From Paraburkholderia bannensis NBRC 103871 (GTDB taxonomy: Bacteria; Pseudomonadota; Gammaproteobacteria; Burkholderiales; Burkholderiaceae): 50,668 nucleotides of DNA. The stretch is taken from contig NZ_BAYA01000043.1 of assembly GCF_000685015.1 (NCBI RefSeq), positions 1 to 50,668 on the forward strand, written 5' to 3'. Under the pieces are notes generated by a model. That model saw only the letters and a list, made by a program, of their open reading frames with translations. It searched no databases and was not told the DNA's origin. Shown one piece after another: positions 27,267 through 34,824 of the stretch; positions within the stretch are counted from its first letter, which is position 1, and each line of letters begins with the position of its first letter. Position numbers and translations under genes: made by a program.

Positions 27267-29443
27267 ATTTGTGCCTTCAGGGTGAGATAAACGGAGCGCG
27301 GCTGAATGGGCATCACCACCGGGAACGAAAGGTATTCATAGGGCTCGTAGACCCTTCGGTTCGTCAGATTCACGCCGGAAAGGGCGATCGTGTAGCGATC
27401 GAAGGTATAGGCAAGCTGCGCATCGAAGACCGCATAACCAGGCACCGACACCGTATTCGGCAAGGTCAGCTCACGTGCGCTGTACGCGGTCACGCCCGCG
27501 CCGAACGACAGCCCCTGGGCGATGCCGTTCGCCACCCGGTAGCGGAACGCGACGCGTCCACTGTTCTTTGGTACGCGCGCCAGCGTGTCGCCAACAGGAA
27601 TGGAGTTGTCCTGCGTGACTTTCGCGTTGGTATAGGCGTAGTTCACGAGCAGCGAGAAGGCAGGCACCGGCTCCCACACGAGATCCGTCTCGAAGCCACG
27701 CGCGCGCTGCTGGCCTGTCTGGATCGAATAGAGTGGATTGTCCGGGTCGGGCGTGGCGACGTTGTTGCGTGTCTGCTCGAAGGCGGCGATGGTGCCTGAC
27801 AGGCCGATGCGCTCCAGCGCCAGCTTCACGCCCGCCTCGATGTTGCGCGAGGTCTCCGGCTGCGGCGGCGTCAGACCGACATAACCGAATGCCGCGCGAA
27901 ACGCCGTTGCATAGGCGGCGTACACGGCCACGCCGGGCGCCACGTCGAAACTCGCCCCCACGCGCGGCGAAACGTGGTGATAGGTTTCGTTGGTGGCTTC
28001 TTCGGTTTCGCGGAAATTGAGTTGCGTGTAACGCAGCGAGCCCGTCAGATGCAGCCGCCCGTAGGTCGCCTGATCCTGGATATAGGCGGCGATGGTCTGG
28101 TAGCGGTCGGTCTGCGTGAGGCTCAGCGGGGCGAGCGAACCGTAGCCGAGGTTATAGACCGGCTGGGACAGATTGAGCGAGCCGACGGGAACGCCGCTGA
28201 AGCCCATATCGGAACTGAAATCGGTGTGGTCGTAGTCCACGCCCACCAGCAATTCGTGACGCCCGCCCAGTGCGTTGACTTTCGCCAGCAGATTGGCGTC
28301 GAAGGTCGCCTCCCACGCGCTGGTCTGCATGTTGAGCGGCAGGATCGGGTAGGTGGTCGGGGTCGCGGCATCGGGCGGATAGGCGCCCGGATAAACAAAG
28401 CTGCCGTACTCGGGCATGCTGCTGTGGTAATACCGTCCGCTGACCGTGAGTTTCAGGTTGTCGTTGAATATGTGCTGCAGTTCCGCCGTGGCGAGCTGGT
28501 TGTCGATGGTCGTGCGGGGCTGGCCGATCGGCGCGCCGGGGAAGGCGTAGCGGTCGAGCTGACCGGCCAGCGCCTGGGCAGCAGGCAGGCCCGAATATTC
28601 GAGCTGGCTGGTGTGACTGAACTGCCCCTGGACCAGCAGAACCGTTTTCGGATCGAGCTGGAATGACACGCTCGGCTTGACCGACCAGCGGTCGCCCTTG
28701 ACCTTGTCGATCCAGCTTCCGTTGCTCTGATATTCGCCTGCGATGCGCGCGTTGATCGCGGAGGTCAAGGGACCAGTCAGGTCGAAGTAGGGATTGACGG
28801 TGCCATAGCTGCCCGTGCGCATCGCCACATAGCCGCCTGCTTCGCTGGAGGGTCGCTCGGATTCGATGTTGATCAGGCCGCCCAGCGGCGAGCCGATGCC
28901 GCCGCCGTACAGGGTGGAAGCGGGGCCCTTGAGCACGTCGATCTGTTCCACGCCGACCAGACTGGCCGGACTGTTGGTCGCGCTCATGCCGTACATCGGC
29001 AAGCCGTCCATATAGATTTCGGCCGGGAAACCCCGCACGATATTGCCGACAAATCCATTCTCTTCCGGCTGGCTCGGAATGACGCCCGAGACGTTGACGA
29101 GCGCGCTGGCCAGCGTGCGCGCGTCCTGCTCCTCGATCAGGTTGCGCGGAATCACTTGCACCGACTGCGCGACCTCGATCAGGGGCGTGTCGGTGCGCGT
29201 GGCGGTATGGCTCTCGAGCGCGGTGTCCGATTCGGTGAATCGGTAACGGCTGCCCGTGATCCGGATCACGGGCAAGGCCGGCGCTTCGGTGCTGGAACCG
29301 GCCGCGATGGGTTCAGCATCGGTGCCGGTCTCCTGCGCATGCAGGGTTAAAGGGTAGGTCGCCAATGTTGCGATGGTGACGATCGTGGCGAATGTGCCGA
29401 ACGTCGCAAGCGAAGCCGCAGCGACGAGGGTCAGCCTGGTCAT
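27263..29443 (-). CDS. TonB-dependent siderophore-type receptor 3
   Basis: The 726-residue protein has a long hydrophobic signal peptide ending near LHAQE. It continues with TonB-box-like LPVIRITGSR and a siderophore-receptor plug: TPLIEVAQSVQVIPRNLIEEQ, ASALVNVSGVIPSQ, EQIDVLKGPASTLYGGGIGSPLGGLINIESERP. The barrel runs to a C-terminus SVYLTLKAQI. ACAACC precedes the ATG and no Shine-Dalgarno sequence is seen. It lies in the unit headed by the third DUF2946 leader (30886) and overlaps the DJ-1 gene by four bases. The ligand may be a metal-chelating organic molecule, possibly a copper chelate, from context. Confidence 0.9.
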   Translation of the reverse strand: MTRLTLVAAASLATFGTFATIVTIATLATYPLTLHAQETGTDAEPIAAGSSTEAPALPVIRITGSRYRFTESDTALESHTATRTDTPLIEVAQSVQVIPRNLIEEQDARTLASALVNVSGVIPSQPEENGFVGNIVRGFPAEIYMDGLPMYGMSATNSPASLVGVEQIDVLKGPASTLYGGGIGSPLGGLINIESERPSSEAGGYVAMRTGSYGTVNPYFDLTGPLTSAINARIAGEYQSNGSWIDKVKGDRWSVKPSVSFQLDPKTVLLVQGQFSHTSQLEYSGLPAAQALAGQLDRYAFPGAPIGQPRTTIDNQLATAELQHIFNDNLKLTVSGRYYHSSMPEYGSFVYPGAYPPDAATPTTYPILPLNMQTSAWEATFDANLLAKVNALGGRHELLVGVDYDHTDFSSDMGFSGVPVGSLNLSQPVYNLGYGSLAPLSLTQTDRYQTIAAYIQDQATYGRLHLTGSLRYTQLNFRETEEATNETYHHVSPRVGASFDVAPGVAVYAAYATAFRAAFGYVGLTPPQPETSRNIEAGVKLALERIGLSGTIAAFEQTRNNVATPDPDNPLYSIQTGQQRARGFETDLVWEPVPAFSLLVNYAYTNAKVTQDNSIPVGDTLARVPKNSGRVAFRYRVANGIAQGLSFGAGVTAYSARELTLPNTVSVPGYAVFDAQLAYTFDRYTIALSGVNLTNRRVYEPYEYLSFPVVMPIQPRSVYLTLKAQI

Positions 29444-29533
29444 GGTTGTTATGGCTCGTGTGGCGTGACGTATTCAGGGCAAACGGGCCAGCCGGCGCTG
29501 CGCGCCTTCTTTATTACGCTGGCCGTTCGTTTT

Positions 29534-30013
29534 CTACAGTTCCTGCGAGGCCGCACTGGCAGGCAAGGCACGACTCGTGCGGTTGCGAGAACGCGTGGTG
29601 GGCATGCCTGCCGCGATCTGCCTCGCGAGCAGCGCGTCGCCGGCCTGCTTCCAGCTCTGGCGGTCGCACGGCGCACCCTGGTCGATGAAGCACAGCAGCG
29701 CACCCAGCAACTCGCCGGGGTCGCGATTCTCCAGCACCGCGCAATCGATCAGCGCACTTCGCACGATGGCCAGCTGGTCGCGGGCGCGACGCTGGGCAAG
29801 CCGGTCCTGCTTGAGCGCGCGGGCGGCATTCGCACGGGCTTTCTGTGCGCGCGCGGCGGCTTTTTCGGCCTTGACGAGGGCGGATAGTTTGCGATCCTCA
29901 TCGATATCGCGCGCGGGATTGTCATAGAGCGCCAGCAGTGCCCGCTGGTGCTCGGTGGGATTCTTGAGCGCACGCAGCGAAACGACGCGCTCTTTCAGCC
30001 AGGGATCGTTCAT
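29534..30013 (-). CDS. TraD-like conjugal-transfer family protein, orphan
   Basis: The start MNDPWLKERVVSLRALKNPT at 30013 fits the family; an ATG at 30025 would add four residues. The protein is about 159 residues: a charged helical section DEDRKLSALVKAEKAAARAQKA (likely coiled coil) and RRARDQL, then GELLGALLCF and WKQAGDALLARQ. This order matches small TraD proteins encoded beside relaxase genes in mobilisable elements. No relaxase or other transfer gene is nearby; it sits inside a copper operon between a small membrane protein and a receptor. It may be repurposed or stranded cargo. Confidence 0.65.
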   Translation of the reverse strand: MNDPWLKERVVSLRALKNPTEHQRALLALYDNPARDIDEDRKLSALVKAEKAAARAQKARANAARALKQDRLAQRRARDQLAIVRSALIDCAVLENRDPGELLGALLCFIDQGAPCDRQSWKQAGDALLARQIAAGMPTTRSRNRTSRALPASAASQEL

Positions 30014-30051
30014 GTGATGGGTCATGGGTGAAGAGAGTGACGCGTGCAGCG

Positions 30052-30282
30052 TCAGATGCGCAGGGTCGCGCGTGGATCGTTGCCGGGTTGCCGGCATGGG
30101 CAGGCCTGCATCGGCCGCATCTGCAGCGGCCGTGTCTGCACCGGCTGAAGTTGCATGGGCGCGGACGCCAGGGGGACGCCGTACACCACGGACCATGCCC
30201 AGCCAGCCCATACCAGGACGGCGACGCAGGCCGTGACGTTCAGCCATACGGCGTACTGATGAAGCCATTTGAGGAAGCGCAT
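30052..30282 (-). CDS. Small one-helix membrane protein with Met/Cys tail
   Basis: A 76-residue protein starts at MRFLKWLHQYAVW (30282), after GAGAGGTCCTC. One hydrophobic segment (about 12-35, LNVTACVAVLVWAGWAW) is followed by a tail with spaced methionines and CPC (PMQACPC). Such a tail could bind Cu(I). I recognise no family. It sits 238 bases after the third DUF2946 leader and 38 bases before the TraD-like gene on the same strand, in the receptor unit. Confidence 0.6.
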   Translation of the reverse strand: MRFLKWLHQYAVWLNVTACVAVLVWAGWAWSVVYGVPLASAPMQLQPVQTRPLQMRPMQACPCRQPGNDPRATLRI

Positions 30283-30520
30283 TGAAGAGGACCTCTCGGG
30301 CGTGCTTCGAAAACGAGCGGGAACGGAAATGCGCGCAGCACGTATCGCGTCTGCGCCACGCAAGCGGCGCGCGCAGAAGAACAGCGTGGGCGAAAACCGG
30401 CTGCCGCAGGACGAGCGGAAACCTCACGCAGCGACGTGGCGCGTGCGCGATTGACCGCGTGCATCCGCGCGCATTGGCAGGGATGGCGTGCGCGCAGTGC
30501 GAATCAGATGGAATGGAGAA

Positions 30521-30886
30521 TCAGTGTGCAGCCGGAGGCGCTCTTGGCCGCCCCGAAGGGAACGCGCCGAGTGGCGTGTACGAGGAGAACAGTGCGGGGA
30601 CAACGGCGGCGACGATCAGCGCGAAAAGCGCTGGCATGATCGCGGGCATCGGCGGCATCGCCGTGTGCGTGGCCAGCAGATCACAATAGGCGCAGGCGGA
30701 GAGCGCGTCGTCGAGCGTTTTATGGGATGAGGTGTCGGCGCGTTGAGCCGCGGAGCATAAGGATGCGACGGGCTGGTGCGCGCGTTCGGCCACCACCAGT
30801 TGACTGACCAGCGGCGCGAGCACGATGAGCCACATGGCGATCAGGCCAAGCCAGGCGGTCATCCGGTTGCAGGCGCGAAGATTCAT
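30521..30886 (-). CDS. DUF2946/RAPP leader protein 3, CXXC type
   Basis: The 121-residue protein has an N-terminal transmembrane segment (11-32), SLCSAAQ with Cys44, the full copper-sensing motif CAYC (65-68) followed by His74, a second hydrophobic segment (85-101) and RAPP (115-118) plus AAH. It conforms to the Bordetella-type copper-sensing upstream ORF. It heads the minus-strand unit with the small membrane protein, the TraD-like protein, receptor 3 and the DJ-1 protein. No Shine-Dalgarno sequence is seen before the ATG. Confidence 0.82.
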   Translation of the reverse strand: MNLRACNRMTAWLGLIAMWLIVLAPLVSQLVVAERAHQPVASLCSAAQRADTSSHKTLDDALSACAYCDLLATHTAMPPMPAIMPALFALIVAAVVPALFSSYTPLGAFPSGRPRAPPAAH

Positions 30887-31082
30887 GTCACAGGTCAGTG
30901 GAGTGCACGGTAGTTTAGCACCGCATTAAATAGGCATCTATAAACAACCTGCGTTAAAACACCACGTGATACGGCGTATAGCGGTTTAGCGCGGTAATCG
31001 CTATTTATTCAGGGTGCCAAAGTAATCGACTTCGTCACCCTGAGTGTTGCATGCGCATTCGGCGGATTTCACGCTGTCTACA

Positions 31083-31526
31083 TTACTGACCCGCGGCGTT
31101 CTTGACTGCGCACTGTACGTCGATGCTTTCTCCGTCGCTGAACTTGAAGGTCACCGGAACAGTTGACCCAACTGCGAGCGGCTTCTTCGCGTGCTCGAAC
31201 ATGACGTGATAGCCGCCTGGCGCGAACGAGAGTGTGCCGTTAGCTGGCACGCTCGCCTTGTCGACCATGACCATCTTCGATGTGCTGCCGCTACTTTGTG
31301 TCTGGTGCAGCATCGACATGCCAAACGCGTCCGTGTTGACGCCGACGAGATCGATGGGCTTGTCGCTCATATTCATGAGCTTGAAATAGCCGCCCGACGG
31401 CGTATCGCCAGGCATCGAGCGAATCCAGCAATCAGAAACCATCATCGAATTGGGCGCCGCGGCTGCGGTGAGTGACATCGCCGAAAGCGGAAGGGCAATG
31501 GCGATCGTGCGAAAAAGAGTGTGCAT
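31083..31526 (-). CDS. Periplasmic copper chaperone PCu(A)C
   Basis: The 147-residue precursor has a signal peptide cleaved after AAA near residue 24. The Cu(I) motif H-x10-M-x21-H-x-M is exact: His74, Met85, His107 and Met109, within MLHQTQ and GGYHVMF. PCu(A)C delivers copper to the CuA centre of cytochrome c oxidase, usually together with SCO1, whose gene lies 45 bases upstream on the same strand. Both follow the fourth DUF2946 leader. Confidence 0.95.
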   Translation of the reverse strand: MHTLFRTIAIALPLSAMSLTAAAAPNSMMVSDCWIRSMPGDTPSGGYFKLMNMSDKPIDLVGVNTDAFGMSMLHQTQSSGSTSKMVMVDKASVPANGTLSFAPGGYHVMFEHAKKPLAVGSTVPVTFKFSDGESIDVQCAVKNAAGQ

Positions 31527-31571
31527 GGCTTTTCCTGTCTGGAGGTAGAAAGGGAATCAGGGCAATATCCG

Positions 31572-32219
31572 TCAGGTCGCGTCGAGCAGTTCGCCCAGAT
31601 CATGTACCCATGACTGGGCACCCTGCGCATCGCGTACGTACAGGCGCAGCTTGCCCTGCGTGTCAAATACGAGGCTCGCAGCCGTGTGATTCATGGTGTA
31701 GTTGTCCGCGCTCGATCCGGCAACTTTTTCGTAGACCAGATTGAAGTCCGTAGCAATTTTTTTGAGCTGGCTGCCATCGGCAGGACGCAAGGCGCGGAAT
31801 AAGGGATTGAAAGCGGCGGCGTACTGGGCGAGGACCGAAGGCGTGTCCCGCTCTGGATCAAGTGAGACGAAGAGCACCTGGATGTGCTTCGCTTTTTCCG
31901 GGCCAAGTTGTTGCATGGCCTGCGATAGCTCGGCAAGCGTGGTCGGGCAGACATCGGGACAATGCGTATAGCCGAACACCAGCACGACGACCTGCCCGCG
32001 ATAGTCAGCGAGCGTCCGCGTCTTCCCGTTTGTGTCCGGCAGCGAGAAGTCGCTGGCGAATCGCGTGTTTCCGGTGATATCGAGGTTCTGGAATGACAGT
32101 GGGGGTTTCTGGTCGCACGCGGTCAGGGCAAACGTTCCAGACAGTGTCAGGACCGTTGTAACGGCGGCAATCACGCGGCGCCATGAGCGGGGCGCCGCAA
32201 ATATACGGGGTTTTTGCAT
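31572..32219 (-). CDS. SCO1/SenC copper-delivery thioredoxin-fold lipoprotein
   Basis: The start MQKPRIFAAPRSW at 32219 is preferred over upstream ATGs that add arginine-rich sequence, giving 215 residues. A lipobox-like LTAC puts the lipidated cysteine at 35. The copper ligands are Cys87 and Cys91 in THCPDVCPTT and His178 in MNHTAASLVF. SCO proteins help assemble the CuA site of cytochrome oxidase. It lies between the fourth DUF2946 leader (116 bases upstream) and PCu(A)C in one unit. Confidence 0.95.
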   Translation of the reverse strand: MQKPRIFAAPRSWRRVIAAVTTVLTLSGTFALTACDQKPPLSFQNLDITGNTRFASDFSLPDTNGKTRTLADYRGQVVVLVFGYTHCPDVCPTTLAELSQAMQQLGPEKAKHIQVLFVSLDPERDTPSVLAQYAAAFNPLFRALRPADGSQLKKIATDFNLVYEKVAGSSADNYTMNHTAASLVFDTQGKLRLYVRDAQGAQSWVHDLGELLDAT

Positions 32220-32336
32220 AGGTGTAAGCGGATACAGGGCGCGGTAAAGGGGCGCGCGCGACCGACCGATGCCTCTCGACATGAGCGAGGCATCGGGATA
32301 GCGGATCAAGCGGGGTGCGAAACGTGAAGGGACGTT

Positions 32337-32705
32337 CTAGCGGGCGGTGGGTGGCGCGCGCGGATAGCCTGCGAACCAGGCAATGGCCGGCAATTCCGCC
32401 CGCCATTCAGGCAGCGACAGAACTGCGGTGAGCAGTGGCAGCCAGGAGGGACCTACGGCGGCAACGGGCGGCGGGGCAGCGGGTGTTGCGAGCAGGTCGC
32501 AATAGCCGCACGCCGAAAGTGTTCCCTGGTGAAGCAGGTGGGGAGCGTGGCCGATCGGGCCGGCCGAGCAGATCGCTGCGTCAGGCTCCAGACCGCGCGC
32601 AGCAGCATGGATCTGGCTGATGAGCGGCGCAAAAACAGTCAGGCACATGGCGAGCAGTGCTAGCCATGTGCCGGATCGCAGTCGGGCGCGCATAGAGGCA
32701 GTCAT
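32337..32705 (-). CDS. DUF2946/RAPP leader protein 4, CXXC type
   Basis: The frame is open to 32882, but MTASMRARLRSGTWLALLAM at 32705 gives the family-like N-terminal membrane segment and 122 residues. It carries AICSAGP with Cys46, CGYC (66-69) and RAPP (116-119) followed by TAR. It heads SCO1 and PCu(A)C. That a copper-sensing leader precedes a copper-delivery pair fits the model of copper shutting down uptake and delivery genes. No Shine-Dalgarno sequence is visible. Confidence 0.8.
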   Translation of the reverse strand: MTASMRARLRSGTWLALLAMCLTVFAPLISQIHAAARGLEPDAAICSAGPIGHAPHLLHQGTLSACGYCDLLATPAAPPPVAAVGPSWLPLLTAVLSLPEWRAELPAIAWFAGYPRAPPTAR

Positions 32706-32806
32706 GCGCGCATGGTAGCTCACCTGGGCTGGGTTGCGCTGGCAAATAAGCAATTCAATGAATAGCAAACGCTGCAGGCATACCGCCGCGTGCTGCGCAA
32801 AAGCAC

Positions 32807-33868
32807 TTAGAAATTGCTGGACCGAGCCGCGGGCAGGTCGTCGTAACCCTTCATCCGGTAAATGACGAACGATACGAGCCACGCCAGAATGAATACGCCG
32901 ATGATGATGAAGCCGAGGTCATTGAAGTTGTCATTGAGCGTGCCGATGATGTCCCAGAAGCCGCCTTTGAAACCGAACTGGTCGCTGAGCAGCCCAAGCG
33001 TCTCGATGCCACCGATCAGCACCGCCACGAGCACGGAAACAAGCGTGATGGTGACGTTGTAGTACAGCTTGCGGATGGGGCGTACGAACGCCCAGTCGTA
33101 GGCCCCCAGCATCAGGATGCCGTCGGTGGTATCGACGAGCGACATGCCTGCGGCGAACAGCACGGGGAATACCAGCACCACGGACATCGACAGGCCTTGC
33201 GCCGCCTGGGTCGCCGAAATGCCGAGCAGACTCACCTCGGTTGCCGTGTCGAAGCCCAGCCCAAACAGAAAGCCAAGCGGGAGCATCCAGACCGGGTTGG
33301 ACACCAGACGAAAGAGCGGCCGGAAAAGCCGCGCCATCAGGCCACGGTTGTTCAGCAGCAGGTCGAGATCATCATGGTTGTAGGGTTCGCCTCGACGCAC
33401 CTTGCCAAATGCGCGCCACACGCCACGCAGGATGATGATGTTCATCGCGGCAATCAGGAACAGAAAGAGCGCCGATACGCTGGTCGAAATGATTCCGCCC
33501 ATATCCTTCCACGCCTCGAAGCGGCCTTCGAGGGCAGCCGCAGTTGCGGCGACGGCCGCGGCCACGACTAGCACTACCGCGGAATGCCCGAGAGCGAAAA
33601 AGAAGCCCGCGGTCACCGGTCGCTGGCCGTCCTGCATAAGCTTGCGCGTGACGTTGTCGATGGCGGCGATGTGATCGGCGTCGATCGCATGGCGCAATCC
33701 GAAGCCATAGGCGAGCAGACCCGTGCTCAACAGCAGCGGGTGCGCATGGAATGCGATGAAGGCCCAGATCCAGGCGCCGATGTTGAATGCGGCGAGTACG
33801 AGATAGATGCCGGTAACGCGGCGCCGAAGTGTGCCCGGTGCGGGCGTGGTTTGCAGTGACAGGGACAT
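32807..33868 (-). CDS. NiCoT-family nickel/cobalt transporter
   Basis: MSLSLQTTPAPG at 33868 is taken as the start, giving 353 residues with about eight membrane segments. The family signature HAIDADHIAAIDN (HX4DH) is present. So are LGHSAVV, GLGFDTATEVSLLG and AAGMSLVDTTDGILM, which are the other conserved NiCoT motifs (HoxN/NixA). It imports Co2+ or Ni2+. A cobalamin riboswitch lies about 105 bases upstream, so cobalt uptake for vitamin B12 synthesis is the best-supported role. It is embedded in the copper island but is not part of a DUF2946-headed unit. Confidence 0.95.
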   Translation of the reverse strand: MSLSLQTTPAPGTLRRRVTGIYLVLAAFNIGAWIWAFIAFHAHPLLLSTGLLAYGFGLRHAIDADHIAAIDNVTRKLMQDGQRPVTAGFFFALGHSAVVLVVAAAVAATAAALEGRFEAWKDMGGIISTSVSALFLFLIAAMNIIILRGVWRAFGKVRRGEPYNHDDLDLLLNNRGLMARLFRPLFRLVSNPVWMLPLGFLFGLGFDTATEVSLLGISATQAAQGLSMSVVLVFPVLFAAGMSLVDTTDGILMLGAYDWAFVRPIRKLYYNVTITLVSVLVAVLIGGIETLGLLSDQFGFKGGFWDIIGTLNDNFNDLGFIIIGVFILAWLVSFVIYRMKGYDDLPAARSSNF

Positions 33869-33973
33869 GCGGGAGATCCTGAGGTCGGGCTGTCCTGCAA
33901 CGGGCGACCGTCTGCGACGGTGGCTTGCGCATTGGGACACCCCGCCCGTTGCGGCTGCATGGACCTCGGTTGA

Positions 33974-34150
33974 TGGCAGGTCTCCTGGCTCGCGGGTCTG
34001 GGCTCAGTGCCGGCCTTCCCGGTTTCCCAGTGGCCACAATCGGCACAAGCTCGCCGCTCACAGTTGCGGGGGCAGCCGCAGACTCGGGCGCGTGCGCCCT
34101 TACTGCATTCCCTTTTGATCCCGTCGCCGGGAACCATCGCCCGCAAGCGT
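33974..34150 (-). promoter_or_regulatory. Cobalamin (B12) riboswitch
   Basis: On the minus strand, the conserved order is GGTTCC, AAAAGGGAAT, GCTGCCCCCGCAACTGTGA (B12 box region, 34049-34075), then GCCGG and AGCCAGGAGACCTGCC (ending near 33975). These are the signature elements of the AdoCbl riboswitch. It precedes the NiCoT gene and should switch it off when B12 is plentiful. The exact 5' end is approximate. Confidence 0.9.
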
Positions 34151-34245
34151 AGCTGCACCCTGTAGACCGGTCAACCAGCCGGGATAGAAAAGCGTCGCTC
34201 GCTGGAGCGTGGCAATTCTGCCCAGATTACGAGACGAAAGCTTGG

Positions 34246-34258
34246 TAACATACGCGCC
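34246..34258 (+). promoter_or_regulatory. Putative -10 element just before leader gene 5
   Basis: TAACAT (34246-34251) in TTGGTAACATACGCGCC is seven bases before the ATG, matching the spacing and flanks of the site before the leader at 21849. A transcript beginning at the start codon is predicted. The -35 is not obvious. Confidence 0.4.
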
Positions 34259-34750
34259 ATGTTCTCCCTTCGCCGTTTCCTGCTGCGAGGTGGCACGGCG
34301 AGCCGGGTATTGTTTCTTGCTGCTTTTGCCATCTTTCTTGCGCGCGCGCTCCTGCCGGGCGCCGTCATGCTCGATCCGGATCCGGCGGCGCAGGGCGGTT
34401 TCGCACTCGTGATGTGTTCCGGCCATGGCCCGCTGTTTGCCAAAGATTCCGGCGCGATGCAGGATATGGCTGACATGATGCCCGGCATGGACATGAGCCA
34501 CATGGCGGGCATGATGCACGACGGCATAAGCATGCACGGCTCACCGGCTCACGACACGATGGCGGGAGACAACGGCCTCTGTCCGTTCAGTGCCGCGCTG
34601 GTCGTCGCCTGCGTGAGCATCGCGCTTGCCGTGGTGCTCTTCACGCTGACACGCGTCACCCAGTTGTGGAGCACAAGTCTTGCGCGCCCGCTGGTTCGCA
34701 CCTTTCCTCATTTCCGGCCCCTGTCGCGAGCGCCTCCGCTTTTCAGCTGA
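34259..34750 (+). CDS. DUF2946/RAPP leader protein 5, Met-rich
   Basis: The 163-residue protein is a close paralogue of the leader at 21849: FLLRGGTASRVLFLAAF, MCSGHGP with Cys53, a Met/His-rich stretch (about 67-101, with MMPGMDMSHM), LCPFSAAL with Cys108, a transmembrane segment and RAPP (157-160) plus LFS. The CPFS motif replaces CXXC. It heads the receptor at 34825 with a 74-base gap, the same gap length as in unit 2. The divergent upstream neighbour is the NiCoT riboswitch. Confidence 0.83.
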   Translation: MFSLRRFLLRGGTASRVLFLAAFAIFLARALLPGAVMLDPDPAAQGGFALVMCSGHGPLFAKDSGAMQDMADMMPGMDMSHMAGMMHDGISMHGSPAHDTMAGDNGLCPFSAALVVACVSIALAVVLFTLTRVTQLWSTSLARPLVRTFPHFRPLSRAPPLFS

Positions 34751-34824
34751 AACCCGTCTCCAAGCTGCGCGCACCGCGACGGTGCCGCGCCCGCACGACT
34801 ATTTCTTTTCGCTGAATCGATAAC

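Noticed and set aside
31010..31042. CAGGGTG/CACCCTG repeat after PCu(A)C as terminator
   Set aside because: The loop is 19 bases and no T-tract follows on the minus strand.
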